A stretch of DNA of 64,000 nt. It comes from Diplonema japonicum (taxonomy: Eukaryota > Euglenozoa > Diplonemea > Diplonemida > Diplonemidae). The position numbers and the translations under genes were made by a program. The notes beneath the pieces were generated by a model. That model did no database searches and had not been told where the DNA came from. It worked only from the letters and a program-made list of their open reading frames with translations. The stretch lies in NCBI GenBank assembly GCA_964019335.1, contig OZ025702.1, positions 62,001 to 126,000 of the forward strand, written 5' to 3'. Of the stretch, positions 10,071 to 18,996 are shown piece by piece. Each line of letters starts with the position of its first letter. Within the stretch, counting starts at the first letter, position 1.

Positions 10071-11344
10071 ATGGGTGTGGATGAGGATGCTATCATACAT
10101 AGTAAGGATATCATTAAAAGCATATTGGCAAAGTTCCCCGAGGCGAAGCCAGAGCTAAAGAACATGATAGTAAACCTGGACAAAGGAGAAGCAGTAATGC
10201 TGACCAGCGTGCAAGATGTTGAGTCACGTCTCAAGCTGCTGCAAATTTTCACTTTCTTGCGGCTCGGTGCAACTGAGAAAGTCCCTGGGGCGGTGTGTGC
10301 AAAAAAAAAAGGAAGAAAAAAAAAAAAACACAGGACAAAAGCTACCGTACCACCCCTTCTTCTGTGCCCCTCCTCCGTAGGCGCTTTGCCATGCTTCTCG
10401 GTATCACCGCTGGAGAAATGGGCAATGACAGCGATAGCGAGTCAAGCAGCGACAGCAGCAGCTTCGTGAAGAAGAAGAAAAAGAAGTCGAAGAAAGAGAA
10501 AAAGAAGTTGAAGAAGGAGAAGAAGGAGAAGAAGAAAAAAGCGAAAAAGTCGAAGAAGCCCAAAAAAGGCGAGAGAGGGGAGGAGTTGCTTTCCTTTGAG
10601 GAAGATGAACCTTTACAGGCAACACCGGCACCAGTACCAACGCCAGCGGCTGAAGAGCAGCCTCAAGAAGACCGCAGGGTGCGTGGCCCCGCGATGCCAG
10701 AGGCGGGCCGTGATGATGATGAAGACGACGAAGACGCCTTCGGCCCTGCGATGTCCTACAGGGAGACAGTAGGCGAGGAAGCATTCCTCTGTGACACAGG
10801 TGAAACGACCATCGTAGCACCCATGGTCAAGGAGAAGGAAGAGAAAACAGGAGGACGAGACGACTGGATGACAATACTGCCCGACTCTGGGACGGGCCCC
10901 CTCGGTTCCATCGCTTGGCGGCACGGCAAAGCTCGCACAGTTGACAAAACAGTCGGTGACAAGTCCCGTCAGGACTGGGTCATGACACCACAGGAGAAGG
11001 CTAACCCAAAAGGCCCTGAGAAGCGCGACAGGGAAGAAGACGATGCCGAGCTCCTAAAGTACCAGAAGCACCTTCGCGACCAAGCGGCCAACGAGAGAAT
11101 GCAGAAGGAGTACGATAAGGCGAATGAAAACCGCCAGACATCCCTCATGGAAATGCACCAGCAGAAGCTGAAGGAACAAGAGCGTCAGAACCCCACACCC
11201 GCCGGCGTTGGGAGGTGGGACAGGGAACGTGACTTCGAGTCCGCTGGCATCGTCGACAGCAAGCGGCTCTTCGACAACATCGCCAACGCGAACAGCGGGC
11301 TCAAGAGCAAGTTTTCGCACGGCAGCAGACACTTCAATGCGTAG
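10071..11344 (+). CDS. GPALPP motif-containing protein (GPALPP1/DUF3752 family)
   Basis: Exons 10071-10292 and 10334-11344; 410 aa. The 41-nt intron is almost all A between GTGTGTGC and ACACAG. The N-terminal 75 residues are helical. Then come a Ser/Asp stretch, a long poly-Lys region (about residues 105-150), GPAMPEAGRDDDEDDEDAFGPAM with two GPAM motifs, DDWMTILPD, DWVMTPQEKANPKGP, and a charged C-terminus. GPA(L/M)P motifs followed by DWMT.LP and a C-terminal Lys/Glu-rich domain define the GPALPP1 family, a nuclear protein group of poorly known function, possibly linked to RNA processing. The ATG sits at the end of an A tract. Confidence 0.75.
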
Positions 11345-11410
11345 TGATGCTGTGTGATGCTGTTGCTATTTATTGGACGTGCTGTCCTATTACCTTCCAG
11401 ACAGGCAAAC

Positions 11411-12580
11411 ATGAAGCGACCAGCGAGCGCTGTGATGGGCGAGAGAGCGACAGTGAACAGGGTGCTGCTAGCAAGCTTCACGCGGAGTGACAGCAACGAG
11501 CAGACAGTCATGTCGTGTGACCAGCTGAAGATGCTTGTCGAGGACAACACACGAGAGGACTCCGTCGACAAGATCATGTTGTACACGAAAAAAGGGAAGC
11601 TAGAGGCGATGATACAGTTGGCGAAATACGAGGACGCTGCGACCATGATGGCTGCTCTACACGAGGCGGAGGTGGACTTGGAGGACCAGACATGCCTTCT
11701 GAGACTGAGCTACACCACGAACAGAGAACTGCATGTTATCGATGAGAAGCACGGGAAGGACTACAGAACAGGCTGGGGACTGGGGATATGCCCCAGAGAG
11801 ACAAAAATGCTGCCATTGCCACAATCACAGCAACGCCAGCAAGTGCAACCGAAGACACTGGCAGAGCTGCTGTCGACCCTCCCCCCCAAACAGAAGCCAG
11901 TGGAACAAGGGCGTGAAAAGGTCGTGGCAGTGGCGGATCTGCGGAGGGAGGTTACATCAGAGGCGCTTGCGAGACTGTTTGGAATTTGTGGGAAGGTGAG
12001 GGCAGTGCTGCTTACAGCAAGACAGAACAAGGCTCTTATAGAGTACCACTACACAGGTGCTGCAGCACGTGCGGAGAAGCAATTGCACAACGTTCCTCTG
12101 TACGGGTTGAAGATGGACGTCAGGGTGACTTCCCTGCGAGAGGCATGCAAGGTAGGCAGCAAAAATGAAGGCGAAGCGACTCTGTTCCTTACTGAGAACG
12201 ACCCATCTCACAGGACCCCAGACTGCTTCTACCCACCGTCCACCACAGTGTGCATCAAAAAGGTGCCCCTCACACAGGACAAGTCCCTCTTAGAAGGCAT
12301 CATCAAACAGTTCCAAAGCTGGCGCCCTTTTAAGATCAATTGGGTAGCCTCGCCCGTGTTCTACACCCTAACACTCACCCTCGACTCCCTCAATACGGCA
12401 ACCGCCCTTGTGGCAGGCCTCCACTCTGTAGACTTTGACGGCACCCATCCCGGCGGCCTCTCTGCTTCCTTCAGCTCCCCCGACGACCCCTTTATAACCA
12501 CCTTGAAGGGGCAGGTGATCTACGACCCGACCACCATGCTCAAGCCACGGCCGATCTTGAAAGCTGAGAATATTATTTAG
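11411..12580 (+). CDS. PTB/hnRNP-L-like RNA-binding protein with three RRM-like domains
   Basis: 389 aa. Three divergent RRM-like folds are visible: residues about 40-100 (DKIMLYTKKGKLEAMIQLAKY), about 175-250 (VVAVADLRREVTSEALARLF then KALIEYHY), and about 280-360 (TVCIKKVPLTQDKSLLEGII). The lack of classic RNP1 aromatics and the QALIEY/EAMIQL-type strands are typical of the PTB and hnRNP-L group, which binds pyrimidine-rich RNA in splicing and mRNA stability control. The surrounding spacers and introns are full of T runs, so a pyrimidine-tract binder is a sensible player, but that link is inference. TTACCTTCCAG ends at 11400, ten bases before the ATG. Confidence 0.75.
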   Translation: MKRPASAVMGERATVNRVLLASFTRSDSNEQTVMSCDQLKMLVEDNTREDSVDKIMLYTKKGKLEAMIQLAKYEDAATMMAALHEAEVDLEDQTCLLRLSYTTNRELHVIDEKHGKDYRTGWGLGICPRETKMLPLPQSQQRQQVQPKTLAELLSTLPPKQKPVEQGREKVVAVADLRREVTSEALARLFGICGKVRAVLLTARQNKALIEYHYTGAAARAEKQLHNVPLYGLKMDVRVTSLREACKVGSKNEGEATLFLTENDPSHRTPDCFYPPSTTVCIKKVPLTQDKSLLEGIIKQFQSWRPFKINWVASPVFYTLTLTLDSLNTATALVAGLHSVDFDGTHPGGLSASFSSPDDPFITTLKGQVIYDPTTMLKPRPILKAENII

Positions 12581-13144
12581 AGTGATCACCAATATACCGT
12601 AATTCAAGGAAATATGTTCCACAGGAATAATGCCAAAAATCTTTTTTTTTTTTGTTTTTTTGTTTTTGCCTGGTTGATGAAATTCGATTTTTTAACGTCA
12701 AGGTAACACAAGTCAAACGGCGCTCAGTTGGGCGGGGTGGTGGGGTGGTGTTTCAACATGGACCTGTGCGGCGTACCTGGTCCCCGTTTCCTCGCGGTAG
12801 GGTAGGCTTGTTTAAGGTCAATTTGTGCAAAGGTGACAGTTGCTCTGTTATTTGGTAGCGACAACCGGCCAAGGTTTGCCTTTATTATTCTCGTCTCTCG
12901 CAGAGCACCCGTCACCCCTGGCTTCTGGCTTGGACTCCAAAGTTCTGAATTTATTCTGTGTGTGTTGCAGTCACTAGTTTTCATGTTAAGACTACATTTT
13001 TTTTTTTTTTAATTTCTTTCTTGCAGAACATATTTAAATGAAATACGGGTAACATCCCCCCCCCCCTTTTTTTTTAAAAGATTTTTTTTCAATTTTCTAT
13101 TGTTCTTCAGTACGCAAAACAAAAACACAGGCAGGGAGACCCTC
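12581..13144. other. Spacer with a possible cryptic short gene
   Basis: Mixed sequence of normal complexity between T runs at each end. An ATG at 12758 opens 13 codons (MDLCGVPGPRFLA) to a possible donor GTAGGG at 12797. Removing a 43-nt intron ending in GACAG would join it to a further 45-codon frame ending with TAG near 12976. The joined product is not recognised. No tRNA or other RNA gene is seen. Confidence 0.25.
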
Positions 13145-13897
13145 ATGGGATGCGGGGTCACAAAACAAGCCATGTCGGAGGTGCGCAAGGCGCAAGAGGA
13201 GCTGCTGACAAAGCAGAACAGCTTAGTGCGTGAAGTGGAGGATCTGCGGAAAGAACTAAACGACAAGGACAAGAGGGACGAACAACGGGAGCGTGCGAGG
13301 GTGGAGCGGGAACGGGAGAGGGTCAAAGAAACACCGCAGGATATGACATCCCCGGCCAGCACGAGTTCCAGAGGACGGCGGTCACCCCCACCACTCCACG
13401 GCATGCAAAGAGTGAACGACCATAGGAAACGACGTGCGAGAAAACTGGATGGAGACAGCGACAGGAGCAGCCCCAGCCCACCAGACAGCATCTTAAACAG
13501 CCCGAGAAGCCCACGGCGACATATGGGAAAACGTTGCGTTTCTTTTTGCAACGATTCATATACAGAAGATGAAGCTACCCTTCGAGGGCCTCTGAAGCCC
13601 TCCTTCGTGGACGACGATGATGAAGGGGGAAGGCGGGTTGTGCGGAAGAAGACAGGCATCCCGCGAGACCCACACATCATAAAGGCCTCCAACCCAACGG
13701 ACCTCCCAAGGGCACCCTCGTGTACCTTTTCCGGTATTCAACGGCAAGAGTCCTACCGGTCCATCACATCCGGGCTGACATGCGACACGTCCCCCGACAG
13801 TATAGTTATCGGGGGTGATCCCACTTTCGGGCAGCGTGATTTTTTCCTTCCTTCTTCACCGCCTAACTCACCTCCGAACTCTGGCGGGGCTGCGTGA
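13145..13897 (+). CDS. Probable N-myristoylated/palmitoylated Ser/Pro/Arg-rich protein
   Basis: 250 aa from the in-frame ATG giving MGCGVTK. Gly2 with small residues after it and Lys7 fits an N-myristoylation site, and Cys3 would allow palmitoylation, so the protein is probably membrane-anchored. Residues 10-60 are a charged coiled coil (EVRKAQEELLTKQNSLVREV then RERARVERERERV). The rest is disordered and Ser/Pro-rich with many S-P sites, likely phosphorylated. No enzymatic domain. Upstream in-frame codons from 13100 read mostly T-run sequence and are unlikely to be used. The following 2.4 kb has no confident gene. Confidence 0.75.
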   Translation: MGCGVTKQAMSEVRKAQEELLTKQNSLVREVEDLRKELNDKDKRDEQRERARVERERERVKETPQDMTSPASTSSRGRRSPPPLHGMQRVNDHRKRRARKLDGDSDRSSPSPPDSILNSPRSPRRHMGKRCVSFCNDSYTEDEATLRGPLKPSFVDDDDEGGRRVVRKKTGIPRDPHIIKASNPTDLPRAPSCTFSGIQRQESYRSITSGLTCDTSPDSIVIGGDPTFGQRDFFLPSSPPNSPPNSGGAA

Positions 13898-14159
13898 AGG
13901 GGACGCAGGAAAGGAAAAAAAAAAAACTATTTATTTCCAGATAAAGACTATGTGAAAGTGCGGAGGATGGGGGGGGGGGGGGGGGACGAGGCAGAGAAAG
14001 GGGGGGGGGACAGCATTTTCCTCGTGGGTTTCCTTCCCTCACTCTTCCCCTTCCCCCTTTTTTGTTGTTGTTCTCCTCTCCTTTACTTCCCATACCCGGT
14101 CCTTTATGTATCAATAGGGTAGAGTTAAGGTTCCGGGCACACTCTTCGTTTGTTTTGGT

Positions 14160-14191
<32 letters not shown>

Positions 14192-14810
14192 TTTTTTGAA
14201 GGTGGGTCGCTGCTCACTTCTCTGTCCAAGTGAACTTTTTTTTTTTTCTAAAAAACCGTGCGAAAAGAACCAATACGTATAAAGGAAAAAGAAACTAATG
14301 GGGGAGGGGGAGGGGGATATTTGATTTGCAATTCCTTCTGGCATCCACTGTAAGAAAAGGGAGGGTGGAAAAAAAAAAGGAAAAGAAATGAACCACTAAG
14401 GGGAAAAAAAAAATCTTTTTGACATTGATGTGTTGTCGGTAGTACAGATCAAGGAACTCAGGAAAGAAGGGGGGAAGAAGAAAAATGTTCTCTTTTTTTC
14501 CCCCCTTTTTTTTCTTTTCTTTTTTTTTTACCTGCTGAAAGTTCCTTGCTCTGGACACATGCGCGAGTCAAAGATTGATCTTTTTCTTTTTTTTTTTTTT
14601 TCTTCTTTTCATTGAAAGAATAAAAAAAAGATTTTGAATTGCTATTAACTTGTTTCCCCTGGTTTAATAGCAGCTTCTATGTTGCCTTGCAAAACAGGCA
14701 ATAACTTCTTTCTTTTTTTTTTCCCCCTGATTCTTTTGAATCACCGCCCCCCCCAAAAAAAAGGAAAAGTGCACGGTCTTGAAGAAGGGGAGGGGTAACG
14801 TTATTTCATT

Positions 14811-15038
14811 ATGGACCCTAATGTGGCGTTTGTCACTCTTTCTACTGACTCAGGAAAAGAAAATGTGATTTTATTATTTTTTTTTACTCCTTTCTCTTCA
14901 CTTCTGTTATTGGCAAACCTTTTTTTCTTTTTTTTTACACCCCCCCTTCGGTATTTTTTTTCACTCAAGAAAGGCTCCAACGTGCGAGGCGAGGCCGCTT
15001 ATATGGAGGTGGCGATCTGTCGCGTTCAAGGTGGATGA
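14811..15038 (+). CDS. Doubtful short gene
   Basis: The first 18 codons (MDPNVAFVTLSTDSGKEN) and the last 22 codons have ordinary composition. The middle 35 codons are Phe/Leu from T runs and are bounded by GTGATT at 14865 and CTCAAG ending at 14969, so they may be an in-frame intron. Spliced product about 40 aa, unrecognised. Listed only because both ends look unlike translated homopolymer. Confidence 0.2.
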   Translation: MDPNVAFVTLSTDSGKENVILLFFFTPFSSLLLLANLFFFFFTPPLRYFFSLKKGSNVRGEAAYMEVAICRVQGG

Positions 15039-15344
15039 AAAAGGTACAACCTTAAAAACCACCCACCCCCCACCCCTGCAATTCAAATTTCTCCGCCTTT
15101 AATAATTAACCATTAAGCCCACAGGCGAAAAACCGAAAAAAGCCCATTTTTGAGGCGATTCCAAAAAATTCAAAAAAAAATGGCAGCATTTAACCATACA
15201 AAGTGCTCAAATTCTTAAAATAATGCTGAAAAAAGGGCAGCATTTAGCCAAACAAAGTGGAAAAAATCGCGCAATGGCGTCAGAAAAGTGAAAGAAAGGT
15301 CATAATTTGACCAAAAGGCCTATAGATTTTTTCCTTTTTTTTTT

Positions 15345-15368
15345 ATGTCATATATATATATATGACAT
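15345..15368. repeat. Perfect 24-bp palindrome
   Basis: ATGTCA, an alternating TA core, then TGACAT read the same on both strands. It lies in spacer between T and A runs and could be a cruciform site or the remains of a transposon end. Confidence 0.8.
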
Positions 15369-15573
15369 GTGGGTTTAATGGTTTAAAAAAAAAAAAAACA
15401 ATAGAGGGTCCTCTTCAAATGAATTATTATCAAATAATAAATGATCGAATAATGTACTTCCCCCCCCCCCTTTTTTTTCCTGTTGCAAAAAAAAAAAAGA
15501 ACATTACCATGGGGACGATTATGTCTTCTTTTTTACAGGCGTCCTGCCACATACCGCAGGTACCCTTAAATGT

Positions 15574-15646
<73 letters not shown>

Positions 15647-15853
15647 GGATGTGAGAAAAGGATGTTGATGTGAGTGGAAAGGACATGTTAACAAAAAGGA
15701 GAGAGATAATTTTGTGTTTAAAAAAAAAACACGGATGCGTCCGTCTTTAAGAGAAAAAAAAAAGAAAAGAAAAAAAGGGAGAGTCCCTTCCCACACATTC
15801 TTCCCTCCTTATCTCTCCTATTTGGTAAGTTAATTATACGTTCCTGCCTTTCT

Positions 15854-15886
<33 letters not shown>

Positions 15887-16179
15887 GAGAAAACTCTTGA
15901 GTAGATGATGTGTTTCTTTTTTCTTTCTCTTTTTTTCTTCTTCTTTCTTTTTCTTTCTCTTTTTCTACCCGTACAGCTTCTTTTCACGAACAACGTTAAG
16001 TTTTTGATTTCCTATTTCATTTTGGAATAACGAAACTTCTGATACCATGAAATGAACAAAGTAAAATATATTTAAAAAAAAAAAAGCTAATAAAAACAAT
16101 AAAGAAGAAGAAGAAGAAAAAAACGAGAAAAAAAAACAGCGGCTATTCTCAGGTTTTCTCCCCCTTTTTTTTCCTATTT

Positions 16180-16212
<33 letters not shown>

Positions 16213-16292
16213 CTTCGTTTTTTGTTTTTGTTTTTTTTTTCCGGCAATAATAATGTTTATAGAAAAAGAAAAAAAAAGAAAAAAGAAAAAAA

Positions 16293-16329
<37 letters not shown>

Positions 16330-16330
16330 A

Positions 16331-17963
16331 ATGTCGGAACCGGAGGCTGCACCTAAGAAGGAGAAAAAGTCCAAAAAGGAAAAAAAAGCAAAAAAAGAAA
16401 AAAACACGGGATCTGAAGGGGAGGAAGAGGAAGCCTCCGGCGCCGATTGGGTTTTCGGAGTAAAAAAGTATCGAGGGCCAACATTGTATGTTTCCAGCAA
16501 AACAACAACAACAACAACAACAACAAACAGACACAAAGATTTCATAGCAGCGCTGTACCACTTTGAAAAGACGGCAGTTGGCAAGGATGGCCTAGAGGAC
16601 GTGACGAATGAGGAGGTGGTAGAGTATGCACTGCAGATCACATTGTTATCCATCACAGGCACTATCACTACAATTTCCCTGTAGATACACGCCGCTGGAG
16701 CAACGACGAAGCCGTGGAACTGTGGCAGGCACACTTGAAGAGGTATGACGAGGGGGGAAAAAAAAAGAGAGAAAAAAAAAAAACAGGAAAAAACGAAGTG
16801 ACCGTCGCCGTGGCAGTGAAGCAAGTCCTGCCTTCAGCGAGGGCAACCCTGCCGCCAGCATCAAAGAAGACGAGGTCAGCACGCCACCTGACCCGCCCAT
16901 CGATGCAGGAGTTGCCGCAGAGACGCAGGACGTCGAACCACAGCAACCTGAGCCGGAGCAGGAGGACCTTGTCCCCCCACCGCAACCTGAGGCAGATCCC
17001 AGCACAAGGCGCACGCCTGTGAACCTCCCTGCGCAGCCCCCAGTGCCCCCACCCCGCGGTGACAGCCCCTTCGCACGTGACAAGTCACCGTCTGTGGACA
17101 CAGAACGCAAGCCTTCAAAGGCTTCGGAGTTCGACCTCTCCGATAGTTACGCAGATGTGAACATTAAGGGGATTCCTGTCGGGGAAAGTGATAGTGAGGG
17201 TGAGAAGGAAGCACCGCCTGTTCCACAGGGCACAACGCCGAGCAGCTCTGCCCCGCCCACCCCGACCACGTCGCAGGGCAGTAAACAAGAAACAGGCGAG
17301 AAGTTTACCGTGAAAGACCTTCTGGAGAGGGTGAAGCTTGGGAACAGCAAATCCGCGAACCTGCCGACCAGTGGGGGTGGGATGAAGGCGTTGGCGAGCA
17401 AGCTGACTCAGCCTGGGACCGCGAAGAATGCGGAGACAGTGCTGAACGTGAAAGACAGTGCGCCTCCCTTGAGTGTGGACGACCCGCGACTAGCGCTGCA
17501 GCTGGAGAACTACCAAAGGATATGCGACAGCGGGAAGTCGCTAGTCACCTTTGAGGAGGAGGACATTGTGGGTCGCTACTCAGTGCAGGTGATGTCTACG
17601 GTGTCCTTCTGTCTCACCTTCAAGTGCTACGGCAAAGTGAGCTTCTCGACATCAACTGTGCTCCGCTTGGAGTCTCCTCTGGAGATGCTGAACTGGGACT
17701 CACGCCCTCCCTCCCACCTACTCCCTGCTTCGTCTCTTCTAACCCTTGCCGACCTGCACTGGCCGTCACGCTTCATTAATGGTTCTAGCAAAGCCACATC
17801 CCTTCCCATTCTCACCCTTTCCCTGTCCAACCGGAAGGTAACCTTGCTCTTCTCGCCCTCCGTCCATGCAAGGGTTGCCCTCATAGACGAGACGGGTGGC
17901 ATCCTCAAGAGCTACTCTCTCGCACCAACGGAAGCCTTGAAAGAGGCAGGTATCGCTTCCTAG
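16331..17963 (+). CDS. Unidentified 502-aa protein with Pro/Glu-rich centre (four exons)
   Basis: Exons 16331-16485, 16531-16623, 16659-16742 and 16787-17963. Introns of 45, 35 and 44 nt are deduced because each joins frames cleanly: exon 3 reads HYHYNFPVDTRRWSNDEAVE and continues as ELWQAHLKR into exon 4. The N-terminal 35 residues are Lys/Glu-rich. Residues 36-110 look globular (ADWVFGVKKYRGPTL...DFIAALYHFEK). The centre is disordered and rich in Pro, Glu and Ser. The C-terminal 150 residues look folded (PRLALQLENYQRICDSGKSL onward, then beta-rich). I do not recognise the family. The first intron is a (CAA)n repeat in frame with no stop, so retention would insert a Thr run. Confidence 0.7.
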
Positions 17964-18097
17964 TAGACGGTCTGTTCTTTATACTTTAGATTCACTGTGT
18001 TCTTTGCCGAGGTATATGAAGGCTCTGAGGGCTTTCATACAAAATACATTTATTTAATACACGCTCTGGCCTTTCGATCTTCCCACAGTATACAGGG

Positions 18098-18901
18098 ATG
18101 GATGTGACGGGGGAGCGGAAGAGGAAGAGGGACGAGAGTGACGATGAGATAGAACACGATGAGCTGCTGGGGAAGGTGGGGGCGCTTTGGGCTGGGGTGC
18201 TGAGGGGGGAGAGGAAGAAGGCATACTACAAACAGATGCTGCGCGTAATAAAGAAAGACAGGGCCACCATGGATGTCGTGCCTGAAGAGGCCCTCGTTAT
18301 GAATGCCTTCAGGCTGACGCCTCTACATGCTGTGCGTGTGGTCATCATTGGGCAGTTCCCCGGGCCTGATGGGCTCACCTTATCACGCGACGGGCCTGTG
18401 ATGGACAGTATTTGCACTGAACTCACAGGACGGAGACAAAAAAACCTGAAAGGCATAAGCCTGGAATCCTGGGCTGTGCAAGGTGTTCTCCTCCTCTCAG
18501 CCTCTCTCACTGCCCCTGCCACAGACGTGGCGAAGCACGATAAAATAGGCTGGCAGACCTTCACCGACTCTGTGCTACAAGCGCTTGACGACTGCCCACC
18601 CATTGTCTTCCTTCTTTGGGGTGGATTCGCGGTGCGAAAGGCAGCCATCATAAACAACACCAGACATGTGAAGCAGGTGTCGGCACACCCCCTCACCGTG
18701 GGCTGGAAAGGTTGCTGCCCTTTCGAGCAGTGCAACGCCCACTTGCGACAGCTGGGCTCCGAAGAAGTGAGGTGGGATGCCATATTTCCAACCGAACAAA
18801 AGCGTGACAACGAGGACAGTGCGCCCCACAGTTCATCGGCTCACACGCGACTATCTACAAATGAGGGGGAAGGAGAGAAAGAAAGGGAGGCATCGCTCTG
18901 A
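18098..18901 (+). CDS. Uracil-DNA glycosylase family-1 homologue with altered active site
   Basis: 267 aa. The fold is traceable along its length: VVIIGQFPGPDGLTLS (motif 1), GVLLLSASLT, KHDKIGWQTFTDSVLQAL, FLLWGGFAVRKAAI and AHPLTVGWKGCCPFEQCNAHL. In family-1 UNG, motif 1 is GQDPYHG, whose Asp activates water. Here Phe87 takes that place, and the Tyr/His following are Gly/Pro. LLLN has become LLLS, losing the Asn that reads uracil, and HPSPLS is reduced to HPLTVG, keeping only the His. So it derives from UNG but should be inactive or mechanistically changed. The N-terminus and C-terminus are charged tails. Acceptor AGs end at 18088 and 18095. Confidence 0.85.
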   Translation: MDVTGERKRKRDESDDEIEHDELLGKVGALWAGVLRGERKKAYYKQMLRVIKKDRATMDVVPEEALVMNAFRLTPLHAVRVVIIGQFPGPDGLTLSRDGPVMDSICTELTGRRQKNLKGISLESWAVQGVLLLSASLTAPATDVAKHDKIGWQTFTDSVLQALDDCPPIVFLLWGGFAVRKAAIINNTRHVKQVSAHPLTVGWKGCCPFEQCNAHLRQLGSEEVRWDAIFPTEQKRDNEDSAPHSSSAHTRLSTNEGEGEKEREASL

Positions 18902-18996
18902 ATTTCTAACTATTTTATCTTTTCTTATTTTCCCCTTCCCCGTTCGCTAGTAACAACCTTTCCCGACCCACGTCGACCCTCAAGTAGGTGCGCAAC

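Larger units (their letters stand above)
13898..16330. other. Long homopolymer-rich spacer
   Basis: Contains long G, C, A and T runs, including 67 consecutive T at 15577-15643. It also has a 24-bp perfect AT palindrome (15345-15368) and a pair of similar 24-bp repeats, GGCAGCATTTAACCATACAAAG and a near copy, near 15182 and 15236. A weak frame at 14811-15038 ends in GSNVRGEAAYMEVAICRVQG, which looks protein-like. It would need removal of a 105-nt T-rich intron (14865-14969) and is too short to name. Otherwise I see no gene. Confidence 0.55.

Noticed and set aside
16174-16824. 216-codon minus-strand frame
   Set aside because: It is made of translated T/A runs (Phe and Lys) and lies opposite the spliced gene at 16331.
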